Assembly (NCBI RefSeq): GCF_028714215.1
Contig: NZ_JAQTMS010000004.1
Coordinates: 102,121-166,120 of the forward strand
Reading direction: 5' to 3'
Length of the DNA: 64,000 nt
Source of the DNA: Rhodoferax sp.
GTDB lineage: Bacteria; Pseudomonadota; Gammaproteobacteria; Burkholderiales; Burkholderiaceae_C
A program made the translations under genes and the position numbers. Below, in pieces: positions 11,001 to 17,130 of the stretch (the stretch's first letter is position 1; each line of letters starts with the position of its first letter). Under the pieces are notes generated by a model. It had not been told where the DNA came from and did no database searches. It saw only the letters and a list, made by a program, of their open reading frames with translations.

Positions 11001-11777
11001 CTTGGCGCTAAGTTGCACCAGACCGCCATCGGCCTGGATGCTGCCGCTGTTCTCGGCCAGGGCGTTGAGTGCGCCTTTGTCCACCGTGATGCCGATCAGG
11101 CCGTCGCCCGTGAAATCCAGGCTGACCTTGTCGCCCGCAGCCAGAACCGCAGCGCCGTTGGTGGCCTGGATGCTGCCGCTGTTTTGAACCGCCGGGCCGA
11201 TCAGGGCGACAACTTTGCCCTTGAGGCTGCCCTGGTTGAGCACAGTGCCAGCGAGACCATTTTGGGCAAACCGGAACTTGCCCGCAAGAAAATCTTCGTT
11301 GCTCAAGCTCAGCGAAGAGGCCACCAGCCCCCCCACATCGACCTGCGCGGTTTGGCCAAAAATGATGCCTGCGGAATTGAGCAGCCAGACTTGGCCGTTG
11401 GCTTTGAGACGGCCCAGGATTTCGCTGGGGGCGGTGGCGGCAATGCGGTTGAGGGCGATGGCCGAGCTGCCGGGTTGCACGTAGGTCACGCTGGCGTTTT
11501 GCCCGATGTTGTAGCTGCTCCAGTCGGCCACCAGGCGTTGGCTGTTCTGGGTGACGGTCATCTGCGTACCGGTGCTGGCAATGCTGGCGCTGCCCGCGTT
11601 GATTTTTCCGCCAGTGGGCAGGGCAGTGGCATCCAGCGCGAAGGCCGGGGCGCTCAACAGCGCTGCGGCGGCCACCAGCACGCTGCCACTGCGTTTGCCG
11701 TGGGACTTGATGTGTTCGGCCACGGCAACCCAAGCTTGGGTGAGGTGGTTCCAGACGAGGCGGTAGGTGTGGTTCAT
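5031..11777 (-). CDS. TpsA-type filamentous haemagglutinin-like exoprotein with GLUG, MBG and ten YDG repeats
   Basis: A 2248-residue secreted protein, probably an adhesin or biofilm matrix protein. Residues 1-47 form an extended signal peptide (MNHTYRLVWNHLTQAWVAVAE) ending at APAFA. Then comes the TPS secretion domain, with the N-P-x-G-I-like motif present as NSAGIIFGQ, which is recognised by TpsB. Residues about 555-1075 carry many GLUG-type repeats (GGLVG..., SYATG-x-V). An MBG-like domain (KTYDGAAYSGGNGVAY) precedes ten tandem 87-residue YDG units (about 1214-2083), a second MBG-like domain follows, and a short C-terminal tail ends the protein. No cysteine-rich or toxin C-terminus is visible. 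No ribosome site was recognised before the ATG. The gene lies upstream of and is co-oriented with tpsB, and is divergent from the two-component pair. Confidence 0.92.
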   Translation of the reverse strand: MNHTYRLVWNHLTQAWVAVAEHIKSHGKRSGSVLVAAAALLSAPAFALDATALPTGGKINAGSASIASTGTQMTVTQNSQRLVADWSSYNIGQNASVTYVQPGSSAIALNRIAATAPSEILGRLKANGQVWLLNSAGIIFGQTAQVDVGGLVASSLSLSNEDFLAGKFRFAQNGLAGTVLNQGSLKGKVVALIGPAVQNSGSIQATNGAAVLAAGDKVSLDFTGDGLIGITVDKGALNALAENSGSIQADGGLVQLSAKSADALTQSAVNNSGVIQARTLASKDGKIMLLADMQSGTVHVGGVLDASAPTAGKGGFIETSAAHVKVADGAKVTTLAASGKSGTWLIDPVDFTIAASGGDMTGATLSANLGGGPVTIQSTTGAAGTAGDVNVNDVVTWSANTLTLNAQNNININTAMMGSGTAGLALEYGQGAVAAGNTATYKVNAPVNLAATGSFSTKLGNDAVATTWTILTSLGAAGSVTATDLQGMNGNKNGNYVLGANIDATPTGLGAWAAAGGFTPVGTSGPGRFAGSFDGLGHTISGLYINLPAIAYVGLFGFANNATLRNVGLTAVNITVTGQDYVGALAGYPSGGTITYSYATGSVSGRHYVGGLVGNSGTAKIDASFSSATVTGTGNYIGGLVGNSGGEITASYATGAVSGSGVEGVGGLVGFIDGSAGFPARIADSYATGAVSGVAKVGGLVGILGSDGGGHHFNLSNSYATGTVSGTTSVGGLIGRITPDSMSPVYSVTGAYWNTTTSGTGAGIGNSADTAASVTGKTTAQLAAALPAGFSATVWGNGGNQTTPYLLSHAAFNTAGPVYLGSDTSPTPTAYGAIINLNQLQAMNNNLAGKYVLGANIDASGTSTWNANVGFTAVGTSAAKFTGSFDGLGHTVTGLTINSPGWNNGTNDYRGLFGYAGVGSTLRNVGLLNSSISGANVIGTLAGRSDGAISNVYANGGSVTASVHGAGGLLGQMGGGGSIGNSYANVSVTGTDYACCGGGVSSTSIGGLVGKTLGGSISNSYATGSVNGGTYVGGLVGQNYANIDTSYASGTVTARISGGGLIGNQMAGTITNSYWDWASTGQATSASGTRIGTSNTDTTSKLAQASFTGFDFTVTPVWRIYEGHTTPLLKSFLTPLTVTANAAAKTYDGAAYSGGNGVAYSTPPNANLLGAASYGGTSQGAKNVGSYVITLGGLYSNQRGYDIAMVNGGLSITRANLAVSGLGAANKTYDASTAATLTGAASVTALAGDSVTLGGTAVGTFATKGVGTAKAVTVTGNTLAGADADNYNIVQQTGLTADITKKDISVSGLTASNKTYDARTVATLGGTASVTALSGDNLSVGGTAAGAFADKNVGTAKAVTVTGNTLGGTDAGNYNIVQQTGLTADIARANLAVTGLTAANKTYDATTTATLTGTAAVTALGSDNVSVSGTAVGAFATKGVGTGKAVTVTGNTLSGTDAGNYNIVQQTSLTADITKKDISVTGLTASNKTYDAGTVATLGGAASVTALSGDNLSVGGTATGAFANKNVGAAKAVTVTGNTLGGTDAGNYNIVQQTGLTADITKKDISVSGLTASNKTYDAGTVATLGGAASVTALSGDNLSVGGTATGAFANKNAGTAKAVTVTGNTLGGTDAGNYNLVQQTGLTADITKKDISVSGLTASNKTYDAGTVATLGGTASVTALSGDNLSVGGTATGAFANKNAGTAKAVTVTGNTLGGTDAGNYNLVQQTGLTADITKKDISVSGLTASNKTYDAGTVATLGGAASVTALSGDNLSVGGTATGTFANKNAGTAKAVTVTGNTLSGLDAGNYNIVQQTGLTADITRANLAVTGLAAASKTYDATTSATLTGTAAVTALGSDSVSVSGTAVGTFTDKNAGTGKAITVTGLSLSGADAGNYNVGQQIGIAADIARANLAVTGLAASNKTYDASTAATLTGTATVATLGTDSVSVGGTAVGAFTDKNVGTSKAIAVTGNTLNGTDAGNYNLIQQSGLTADIARANITVSGLAAANKTYDASITATLMGTATVAALGSDVLTLAGTASAAFADKQAGTGKRVLVSGLTLTGNDAGNYQLVQSAGIVADITPQHLIVTARDDNKAYTGSAYSGGNGVSYNGLVSGETSVDLAGTLIYGGSSQGATMVGDYVIQPSGLLSPNYAIGYANGSLKITRPEALDATVSSLNQQQRGTGLQTGKPIDATVACIGASAGDNTAAGACSPEEASGGDALKTKDLISNNTSTDGHLPSGTKGNL
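5530..8138 (-). repeat. Ten tandem 261-bp units encoding YDG domains
   Basis: Inside tpsA, ten head-to-tail units of 261 bp (87 codons) follow each other without spacers. The period was checked on one shared stretch that begins at 6559, 6820 and 7081, exactly 261 bases apart. Each unit has the form (A)NLAV or KDISV, then GL, then NKTYDA, then a GG/GT core, then DAGNYN, then ADI. Two flavours occur: units opening RANLAV/RANITV and units opening KKDISV. Units four to seven, counted from the N-terminus, are almost identical to each other, which points to recent amplification by recombination. Outer units have diverged more. Confidence 0.95.
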
Positions 11778-12006
11778 GGCTGTGTGGTTTGATGGGTAAA
11801 GTGGCTAACAGCGGGATTTGTTCGCCTTAGATATGCATGAACTGAACCTGGATGTTGGCAATGACAGTGCTGCGAAGTTTGAGCAGGATCATTGTAAAAA
11901 TCACCTCAACGCATTTGATTCATTAATTTCTGTCATTTGCTGTCAAATGCTGTCAAGGAGAATGCAAGCTACTAAACTTGATCTGATTGAATTTCATGGC
12001 CGCCAT
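11778..12006. promoter_or_regulatory. Shared promoter region between tpsA and the response regulator gene
   Basis: This 229-base divergent intergenic region is clearly more AT-rich than the genes beside it. It contains the CTGTCA hexamer series described separately. The open frame of the response regulator runs back through it to 11818, but the translated text there (SLISVICCQMLSRRMQ) is unlike a receiver domain, so the region is read as non-coding. No confident -35/-10 pair could be chosen on either strand. Confidence 0.5.
11930..11955 (+). promoter_or_regulatory. Three CTGTCA direct repeats at 10-base intervals, candidate OmpR-family operator
   Basis: The hexamer CTGTCA begins at 11930, 11940 and 11950, an exact 10-base period, in the region shared by tpsA and the regulator/kinase pair. 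OmpR-family regulators usually bind tandem direct repeats on one face of the helix with a 10-11 base period. The hexamer is the same as in the PhoB box, but the spacing here is 10, not 11. Binding by the adjacent response regulator is inference. Confidence 0.5.
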
Positions 12007-12774
12007 ATGATTTCCCGTCATCTCTTTCCTTCACCGCCTTCTTTGCCTTTGACCCCTTCCCTCATTGCTGTGGTAGAAGATGATCCGGGGCTGTGCGCCG
12101 ACTTGGTGGAGTTTTTGCAACTTCGGGGGTTCGAGGCGCAAGGCTTCAGAAGTGCCGAGGCGTTTTATCGGGCCTGGCCGAAGAAGCGGTTTGATCTGCT
12201 GCTGTTGGATGTGTCCCTGCCGGGCGACAGTGGCCTGGAGGTGGCACACCGGGTGCGAGAGACGGACACCACCGGTATCGTGATGCTGACCGCGCTGGAC
12301 ACCGATAACGACCAAGTGGCAGGCCTTGGAGCGGGAGCAGATGCCTATTTGTCCAAGCGCAGTTCACTGGAGGTGATTGAAGCGGCTTGCCGCAGTGTGC
12401 TGCGCCGACTGGGTATGGCAAAGGTGGCGCACATGGCGGGCATCGGGACACCCACACCACAGCCAAAAACCCGGTGGTGTCTATCCAGCCAGCAGTGGAA
12501 GCTGGAAGCCCCCAATGGTCACACCATTGATTTGACACACGCTGAACTGATTTTTCTCGGCGCATTGTTTGGCAAACCCAGCGAAGCAGTTGAGCGCGAA
12601 CAGTTGCTGGGCCTGTTGGGCAAGCCGGACTCCTTGTCGAACTTGCGCAATCTGGACAATGCAGCGAGCCGGTTGCGGCGCAAGGTGCAGCAGGCCTGCG
12701 GCATGGAGTTGCCGGTGCGCCCGAGTTATGGCAAGGGCTATACCTTTGGAGCGGCGTGCGAGGTGAGCGCGTGA
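12007..12774 (+). CDS. OmpR-family response regulator next to a 7TMR-DISM histidine kinase
   Basis: A 255-residue (from this start) DNA-binding response regulator. The receiver domain begins at LIAVVEDDPGL, with the acidic pair, has the phosphorylatable Asp at about residue 68 in LLLLDVSLPG, and has the switch Thr and Lys in VMLTALD and LSKRSS. The C-terminal winged helix covers about 155-255 and ends in the usual SNLRNLDNAASRLRRKV and GKGYTF segments. The start is uncertain: 12007 places the receiver normally, while an upstream ATG at 11962 lies almost directly on an AAGGAG sequence. The stop codon shares one base with the start of the kinase gene, so the two are translationally coupled. Confidence 0.88.
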   Translation: MISRHLFPSPPSLPLTPSLIAVVEDDPGLCADLVEFLQLRGFEAQGFRSAEAFYRAWPKKRFDLLLLDVSLPGDSGLEVAHRVRETDTTGIVMLTALDTDNDQVAGLGAGADAYLSKRSSLEVIEAACRSVLRRLGMAKVAHMAGIGTPTPQPKTRWCLSSQQWKLEAPNGHTIDLTHAELIFLGALFGKPSEAVEREQLLGLLGKPDSLSNLRNLDNAASRLRRKVQQACGMELPVRPSYGKGYTFGAACEVSA

Positions 12775-14639
12775 TGCGACTGCTGCTGACGCTGGTGGTG
12801 GCGCTGCTGATGGCATCGACGCCGCACGCAGCGCCCCTGGCGCTGACGGCGGACATGCGCCACGCCTCGCTGGAGGGGCGGCTGGAGCACTTCGCGGATG
12901 CCTCCAACACGCTGGCGTTCGAGGCGGTGCGCCAGCGGGAGTTCACCCTGCTGCCCACTTTTCGCGGTCAGGGCTACGACGCGCAGGCCCATTGGTACCG
13001 CCTGCGGCTGGATCATGCCGCCGGGGCACCAACCCGGTGGATTCTGGCCATTGGCAGGCCCACGCTGGACGAGCTGGATGTGTGGGTGGAACAACCGGGC
13101 GGCGGGTTTCGCGCCTACGCGCTGGGTGACCACCGGCCCTATGAGGCCCGTCCGCTGCAAACCCGCCTGTTCACGGTGCCCGTCGATGTGGGTGGCCCCA
13201 TCGGCATCTACATGCGGGTGCGGACAACCAGCTCGGTCACGGTCAATGCCGAGGTCTGGCAGCCGGAGGCCTTCGTTGCCGACGAGACCCGCAGCAATCT
13301 GTACCACGGCATGTATTTCGGCACCCTGCTGATCGTCGTCGTGTTCTATTTGATGCTGGGCGCATGGCTGCGCGATGCCGCCATGGGGGCGTATACCGGC
13401 TACGTGGCCTCGCTGGTGGTGATGCACCTGGGGCTCAACGGTTATCTGCCGGTGCTGTTTGTGTCTGACGGAGGCTGGCTCAACGATGCGCTGTCGCGCA
13501 TTGGCTTCCTAGCGGGTACGGCGTTTTTCGTGCTGATGTGGGCCCGGCTGCTGGAATTGCAGCGGGGTTTTCCGCGCATCAACCGCCTGTACCAGCTCTT
13601 CGGCTGGGTCAACGTGGCGGTGCTGCCGTTTGCTTTCCTGGAGGCGTACCGGACTATCGCGCCGTCGATCAATCTGGTGTCCGTGCTGGCCGGGGTCGCC
13701 AACCCGATTCTGCTGGGCATTCTCTGGCGGCGCGACCGCCGGGCCGAGTTGCTGGTGTACTTCATCGCCTTCATCATTCCCATGGTGGGTGGCCTGACCC
13801 ACATCGCCATGGAGATGGCCTGGCTGCCCCAGAATGGGGTGACATCCAATATCTACCAGGCCGCATCATTGGTGCACGTGCTGGTGATGAGCTTCGGCCT
13901 GGCGCTGCGCCTGCGCCAGATGCAGCACGACAAGGCGGCGGCGGAACAGGGGGTGTTGGTCGCCGCGCAACGCACGCAGGAGCAGCGCCGCTTCGTGGCC
14001 ATGCTGTCGCATGAGTTTCGCAACCCGCTGGCCGCCATTGACCGCTCGGCGCAGATGATAGCGATCAAGACACCGGACATTGCGACACCCGAAGCCAAGC
14101 GCCTGGCGCAGATACGCGGCAATGTTGCTACGCTCTCTGGTTTGGTGGACAACTTCTTGCTCACGGAAGCACTTGACCATCAGGCCATGGCATTGACGCG
14201 CGAATCGTGCGCCATTCATTCCCTGCTGGATGGCGCGGTAAGCATGCAGAGAGAAACCGTCGGTGAGCGCCTCGTGCTAATCGTGGTTCCGCCCGATGCA
14301 CGATTCAATCTCGATCCGACTCTGACCGGCATGGCGGTGGGCAACCTTGTGACCAACGCCTTGCGCTATTCCCCATCCGATAGCACCGTAGAAATTGCTG
14401 CAACGGTGGACTCCACAGGGCTGTGTATCCGCGTTGCCGACCGGGGGTCAGGTATGCGCGAGGAAGAGTTGGCGTTGCTGGGCCAACCCTACTATCGTGC
14501 CGGCTCATCCTTGGGCAAGAAAGGCAGCGGACTGGGCTACTACTTCACCCGGCGCATCGTGGAGGCGCACGGTGGCAGCCTGCACGCCAGCTCCCGACCC
14601 GGCGGGGGGATGGAAGTGACCCTGCGCCTGCCAGCCTAA
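12774..14639 (+). CDS. Sensor histidine kinase with 7TMR-DISM sensory module
   Basis: A 621-residue membrane kinase, the partner of the preceding regulator (TGATG overlap decides the start). A signal peptide ends near STPHAAP. Residues about 30-160 form a periplasmic 7TMR-DISM extracellular domain (a jelly-roll domain often thought to bind carbohydrates), followed by a seven-helix 7TMR-DISM membrane segment at about 180-390. The HisKA box FVAMLSHEFRNPLAA has the phospho-acceptor His413. The ATPase domain shows the N box NLVTNALRYSP, G1 VADRGSGM and G2 KKGSGLGYYFTRRIVEAHGG. The coding sequence ends abruptly against insertion-sequence relic DNA; the two stop codons overlap on opposite strands. 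Confidence 0.92.
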   Translation: MRLLLTLVVALLMASTPHAAPLALTADMRHASLEGRLEHFADASNTLAFEAVRQREFTLLPTFRGQGYDAQAHWYRLRLDHAAGAPTRWILAIGRPTLDELDVWVEQPGGGFRAYALGDHRPYEARPLQTRLFTVPVDVGGPIGIYMRVRTTSSVTVNAEVWQPEAFVADETRSNLYHGMYFGTLLIVVVFYLMLGAWLRDAAMGAYTGYVASLVVMHLGLNGYLPVLFVSDGGWLNDALSRIGFLAGTAFFVLMWARLLELQRGFPRINRLYQLFGWVNVAVLPFAFLEAYRTIAPSINLVSVLAGVANPILLGILWRRDRRAELLVYFIAFIIPMVGGLTHIAMEMAWLPQNGVTSNIYQAASLVHVLVMSFGLALRLRQMQHDKAAAEQGVLVAAQRTQEQRRFVAMLSHEFRNPLAAIDRSAQMIAIKTPDIATPEAKRLAQIRGNVATLSGLVDNFLLTEALDHQAMALTRESCAIHSLLDGAVSMQRETVGERLVLIVVPPDARFNLDPTLTGMAVGNLVTNALRYSPSDSTVEIAATVDSTGLCIRVADRGSGMREEELALLGQPYYRAGSSLGKKGSGLGYYFTRRIVEAHGGSLHASSRPGGGMEVTLRLPA

Positions 14640-14965
14640 GCCGGACGAGCCGGAGCAGGAGTCAGTTTGGAGTTGTTGGCTTGACACCGGGTATTGCGCG
14701 TCACCACCGCAGCGAGCTTGAGCAGCATGCGTAGCTGATTACCTTGGAAATGCTGGCAACTCGTGCGCGTGGCAAACAAGCCTGCTTGCGCCTCCTTGAT
14801 GCGGTTCTCGGCTTCGCCGCGCTGGCAGTACAGATCTTTGTACAGCTCTTTGGCCTGGCCCGTGAGGTTGGTCACCACGTAGAGCGGGTTGTTACCTTGG
14901 GCGCCATGTTCCAGACGTGTGATCACCCGGCGCGATCATGCCCAGGACTCCGCGGCATAGACAAA
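14636..14965 (-). mobile_element. IS1380-family transposase, C-terminal relic
   Basis: On the minus strand the frame reads GEFVYAAESWA, then a stop codon at 14936-14938, then RRVITRLEHGAQ, YVVTNLTG, LYCQRGEAENRIKEAQ and TSCQHFQGNQLRMLL. These are the ordered C-terminal motifs of IS1380-family transposases, including the YREG-like catalytic-glutamate region (QRGEAENRIKE). The first third of the transposase is missing and an in-frame stop is present, so it is dead. Its downstream end stops exactly at the end of the histidine kinase gene, and its upstream end abuts a GST gene fragment. Orientation matches the left relic at 3.0-3.2 kb. Confidence 0.75.
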
Positions 14966-14966
14966 C

Positions 14967-15073
14967 TCGCCTACCTCTGGCCGCCGCTGGAGCCCGAACT
15001 GAAGCAGCAGGCCTTGCAATACCCGCAACTTGTGGCCTACTGTGATCACATGCGCCAGCAGTTTTACCGTTGA
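14967..15073 (+). pseudogene. 3' fragment of a second GST gene
   Basis: The frame reads LWPPLEPELKQQALQYPQLV followed by AYCDHMRQQFYR and a stop. This is colinear with the last 35 or so residues of the intact GST at 825-1544 (IWPPVESELKQHSLQYPQLA, AYCDRMRSRYY). The similarity is also obvious at the DNA level. Everything upstream of the WPP motif has been replaced by insertion-sequence relic, so only the tail of the gene survives. It shows that a paralogous GST gene once stood at the right boundary of the adhesin island. Confidence 0.85.
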
Positions 15074-15080
15074 GAAGTCC

Positions 15081-15497
15081 TTAGTAGGAGCGCAGGGCGA
15101 CACCCCATTTACCGGCAACTCGGGTCACGATCCAGAGGTTCTTGTGCAGGCTCAGCAAGTCGCCATTTTTGTTGCGCCGGGAATAGGTGACGACGAAGTG
15201 CACCTTGTCCCGACTCACAAGTACCGCCTGCTTCGCTTCATACCGCGTGTCAAGCCAGCCAGAGGCCCGCAGTATTTCAAAGAAGTCGCCGGGGTGTTGC
15301 CCCGGTGCAGGCCAATCGAGGCGCTGTGCGCCGGACAGCATGAGATGGGGAAAGTGAAGTTCCCGGTCCATGCCGTCGGCGTCGCACGCATTGAAGCAGG
15401 ACGTGAAGCGATCAAGGCAGTCGGACGCAGCGCGGATCAGCTCTGCTTCGGTTTCCTCTGATGGCTGTGGTTTGACGAAGCTGGCAAAGTCGCTCAT
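15081..15497 (-). CDS. NTF2/SnoaL-like protein of unknown function
   Basis: A 138-residue soluble protein with the length and pattern of the NTF2-like fold: a helical start (ETEAELIRAASDCLDRFTSC), a FPHLMLSG strand where small cone-shaped pockets usually begin, and paired strands near the end (HFVVTYSRRNKNGD, LWIVTRVAGKWGVALRSY). No catalytic Asp-His dyad typical of ketosteroid isomerases can be identified with confidence. It sits between the GST fragment and the xylose operon, convergent with the former. About 150 bases separate it from xylB and show no feature I could identify. Confidence 0.65.
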   Translation of the reverse strand: MSDFASFVKPQPSEETEAELIRAASDCLDRFTSCFNACDADGMDRELHFPHLMLSGAQRLDWPAPGQHPGDFFEILRASGWLDTRYEAKQAVLVSRDKVHFVVTYSRRNKNGDLLSLHKNLWIVTRVAGKWGVALRSY

Positions 15498-15650
15498 TTG
15501 ATTTCACTTGAGGTTGGCAAAGTTTGATGATCGCAGAACTCAAGCACCGAATCCGGGCCGCGGCGCAGGCCAGTACACCGCGGCCCCGCCGCTGCCACCG
15601 GCCAGCGTTGCGCGCACGGCTTCAAAACAGGCCACGCTTGGGCAAGCGCT

Positions 15651-17123
15651 TCAAGTGCTTGAGTACAAGGGCTCCAATTGCCGATAGAGGCGGTGAAAAA
15701 CCTTCCGGCGCTGCGCATGACGCGCGTGCTGCTCGGGGGCCGGCAGGAACTCGCCCAGTGACGTCGGGACCGGACACGACTCGGCAACCGATCCGCCATC
15801 GACGCCCAGCCGCGCCAGCCGTGCGGCGCCGAGCGCCGGGCCAAAATCACCGCCTTCACGCCGGATCAGCGGTCGGTTGACGATGTTGCTCAGCATTTGC
15901 GCCCAATAGTCGCTGCGCGAGCCGCCGCCCACCAGCACGATCTGATTGGCGCGCACGCCGCTGGCCTCGACCGCCTCGATACCGTCCAGCAGGCCTTGGC
16001 CGACGCCCTCCAGCGTGGCATTGCCGAGGTCGGCTCCTTCGGTAGCGCTATCCAGCCCGAAGAACACGGCCTTGGCCGCCGGGTTGTTGTGCGGGGTGCG
16101 CTCGCCACTCAAATAGGGCAGGTAGTAGGGCGTCGCGTCGCTGATGCCACGCCGCTGGGCGGCAGCCAGCAGGCTGGGCACATCGGCCTGGCCGGTGAGG
16201 CGCTGCGTATGGTCCAGGCAGGACGCGGCCGACAGCATGACGGACATCAGGTGCCAGGTGCGTGGCAGCGCATGGCAAAAGCTGTGCACGCCTTGCGCCG
16301 GGTTGGCCAGAAAACCGTCGGTGGCGACGAAAAACACCCCCGACGTGCCCAGCGACAGCATGGCCTGGCCGGGTTGCACGATGCCCATGCCGATGGCGCC
16401 CGCCGCGTTGTCGCCAGCACCCGCCACCACCGGAATGCGGCGCAGGCCAAACTTCTGGGCCACCTCGGCGCGCAAGTGACCGGTGATCTCCGGGCCTTCA
16501 TGCAGCGTCGGCATCTGTTGCCTGGCCAATCCGGTGGCGGCCAGCAGTTCGTCGCTCCAGTCGCGCCCGGCCATGTCCAGCCACAGCGTGCCGGCGGCGT
16601 CGGAGAGGTCGCTGGCATGCTGGCCGGTCAGGCGCAGGCGCAGGTAGTCCTTGGGCAGCAACACCTTGGCGATCCGTTCGAATACCTGCGGCTCATGCCG
16701 CGCGACCCACAGCAGCTTGGGTGCCGTGAACCCCGGCATCATCTGGTTGCCGGTGATCTGCCGCGAGGCTGGCACGCGCCGCTCCAGCTCGGCACACTCA
16801 CCGTGCGAGCGGCCGTCGTTCCACAGGATCGCCGGACGCAACACCTGGTCGCCTGCGTCCAGCAAGGTCGCGCCGTGCATCTGGCCCGACAAGCCGATCG
16901 CCTCGATCTGCCGGGCCGCAATGCCCTGGGCCGCCGCGTCGCGCAGCACGCCGGCCAGCGCCTCTTCGCAGGCCTGCCACCAGTCGGCCGGCTGCTGCTC
17001 GCGCCACAGCGGCTGTGGCTGCTGCACCGTCAGCGGCGCGGTCGCGCTGGCGCGCACCTGGTGCGCGCGGTCCAGCAGCACGGCCTTCAGGCCGGAGGTG
17101 CCCAGATCAATGCCGAGGAACAT
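15651..17123 (-). CDS. xylB: Xylulokinase
   Basis: A 490-residue FGGY-family sugar kinase that phosphorylates D-xylulose to xylulose 5-phosphate for the pentose phosphate pathway. The phosphate-1 loop FLGIDLGTSGLKAVLLD opens the protein, SGQMHGATLLD and ILWNDGRS are xylulokinase hallmarks, and GAGDNAAGAIGMG holds the catalytic aspartate. VGGGSRSDYWAQMLSNI forms the adenosine loop. Length is normal. It is the last gene of the xyl operon, 7 bases after the GH31 gene. Confidence 0.96.
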   Translation of the reverse strand: MFLGIDLGTSGLKAVLLDRAHQVRASATAPLTVQQPQPLWREQQPADWWQACEEALAGVLRDAAAQGIAARQIEAIGLSGQMHGATLLDAGDQVLRPAILWNDGRSHGECAELERRVPASRQITGNQMMPGFTAPKLLWVARHEPQVFERIAKVLLPKDYLRLRLTGQHASDLSDAAGTLWLDMAGRDWSDELLAATGLARQQMPTLHEGPEITGHLRAEVAQKFGLRRIPVVAGAGDNAAGAIGMGIVQPGQAMLSLGTSGVFFVATDGFLANPAQGVHSFCHALPRTWHLMSVMLSAASCLDHTQRLTGQADVPSLLAAAQRRGISDATPYYLPYLSGERTPHNNPAAKAVFFGLDSATEGADLGNATLEGVGQGLLDGIEAVEASGVRANQIVLVGGGSRSDYWAQMLSNIVNRPLIRREGGDFGPALGAARLARLGVDGGSVAESCPVPTSLGEFLPAPEQHARHAQRRKVFHRLYRQLEPLYSST

Positions 17124-17130
17124 CGCCGGC

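Noticed and set aside
11818..12006. N-terminal extension of the response regulator from 11818
   Set aside because: The AT-rich DNA, the absence of a ribosome site at 11818, and text unlike a receiver domain all favour a control region.
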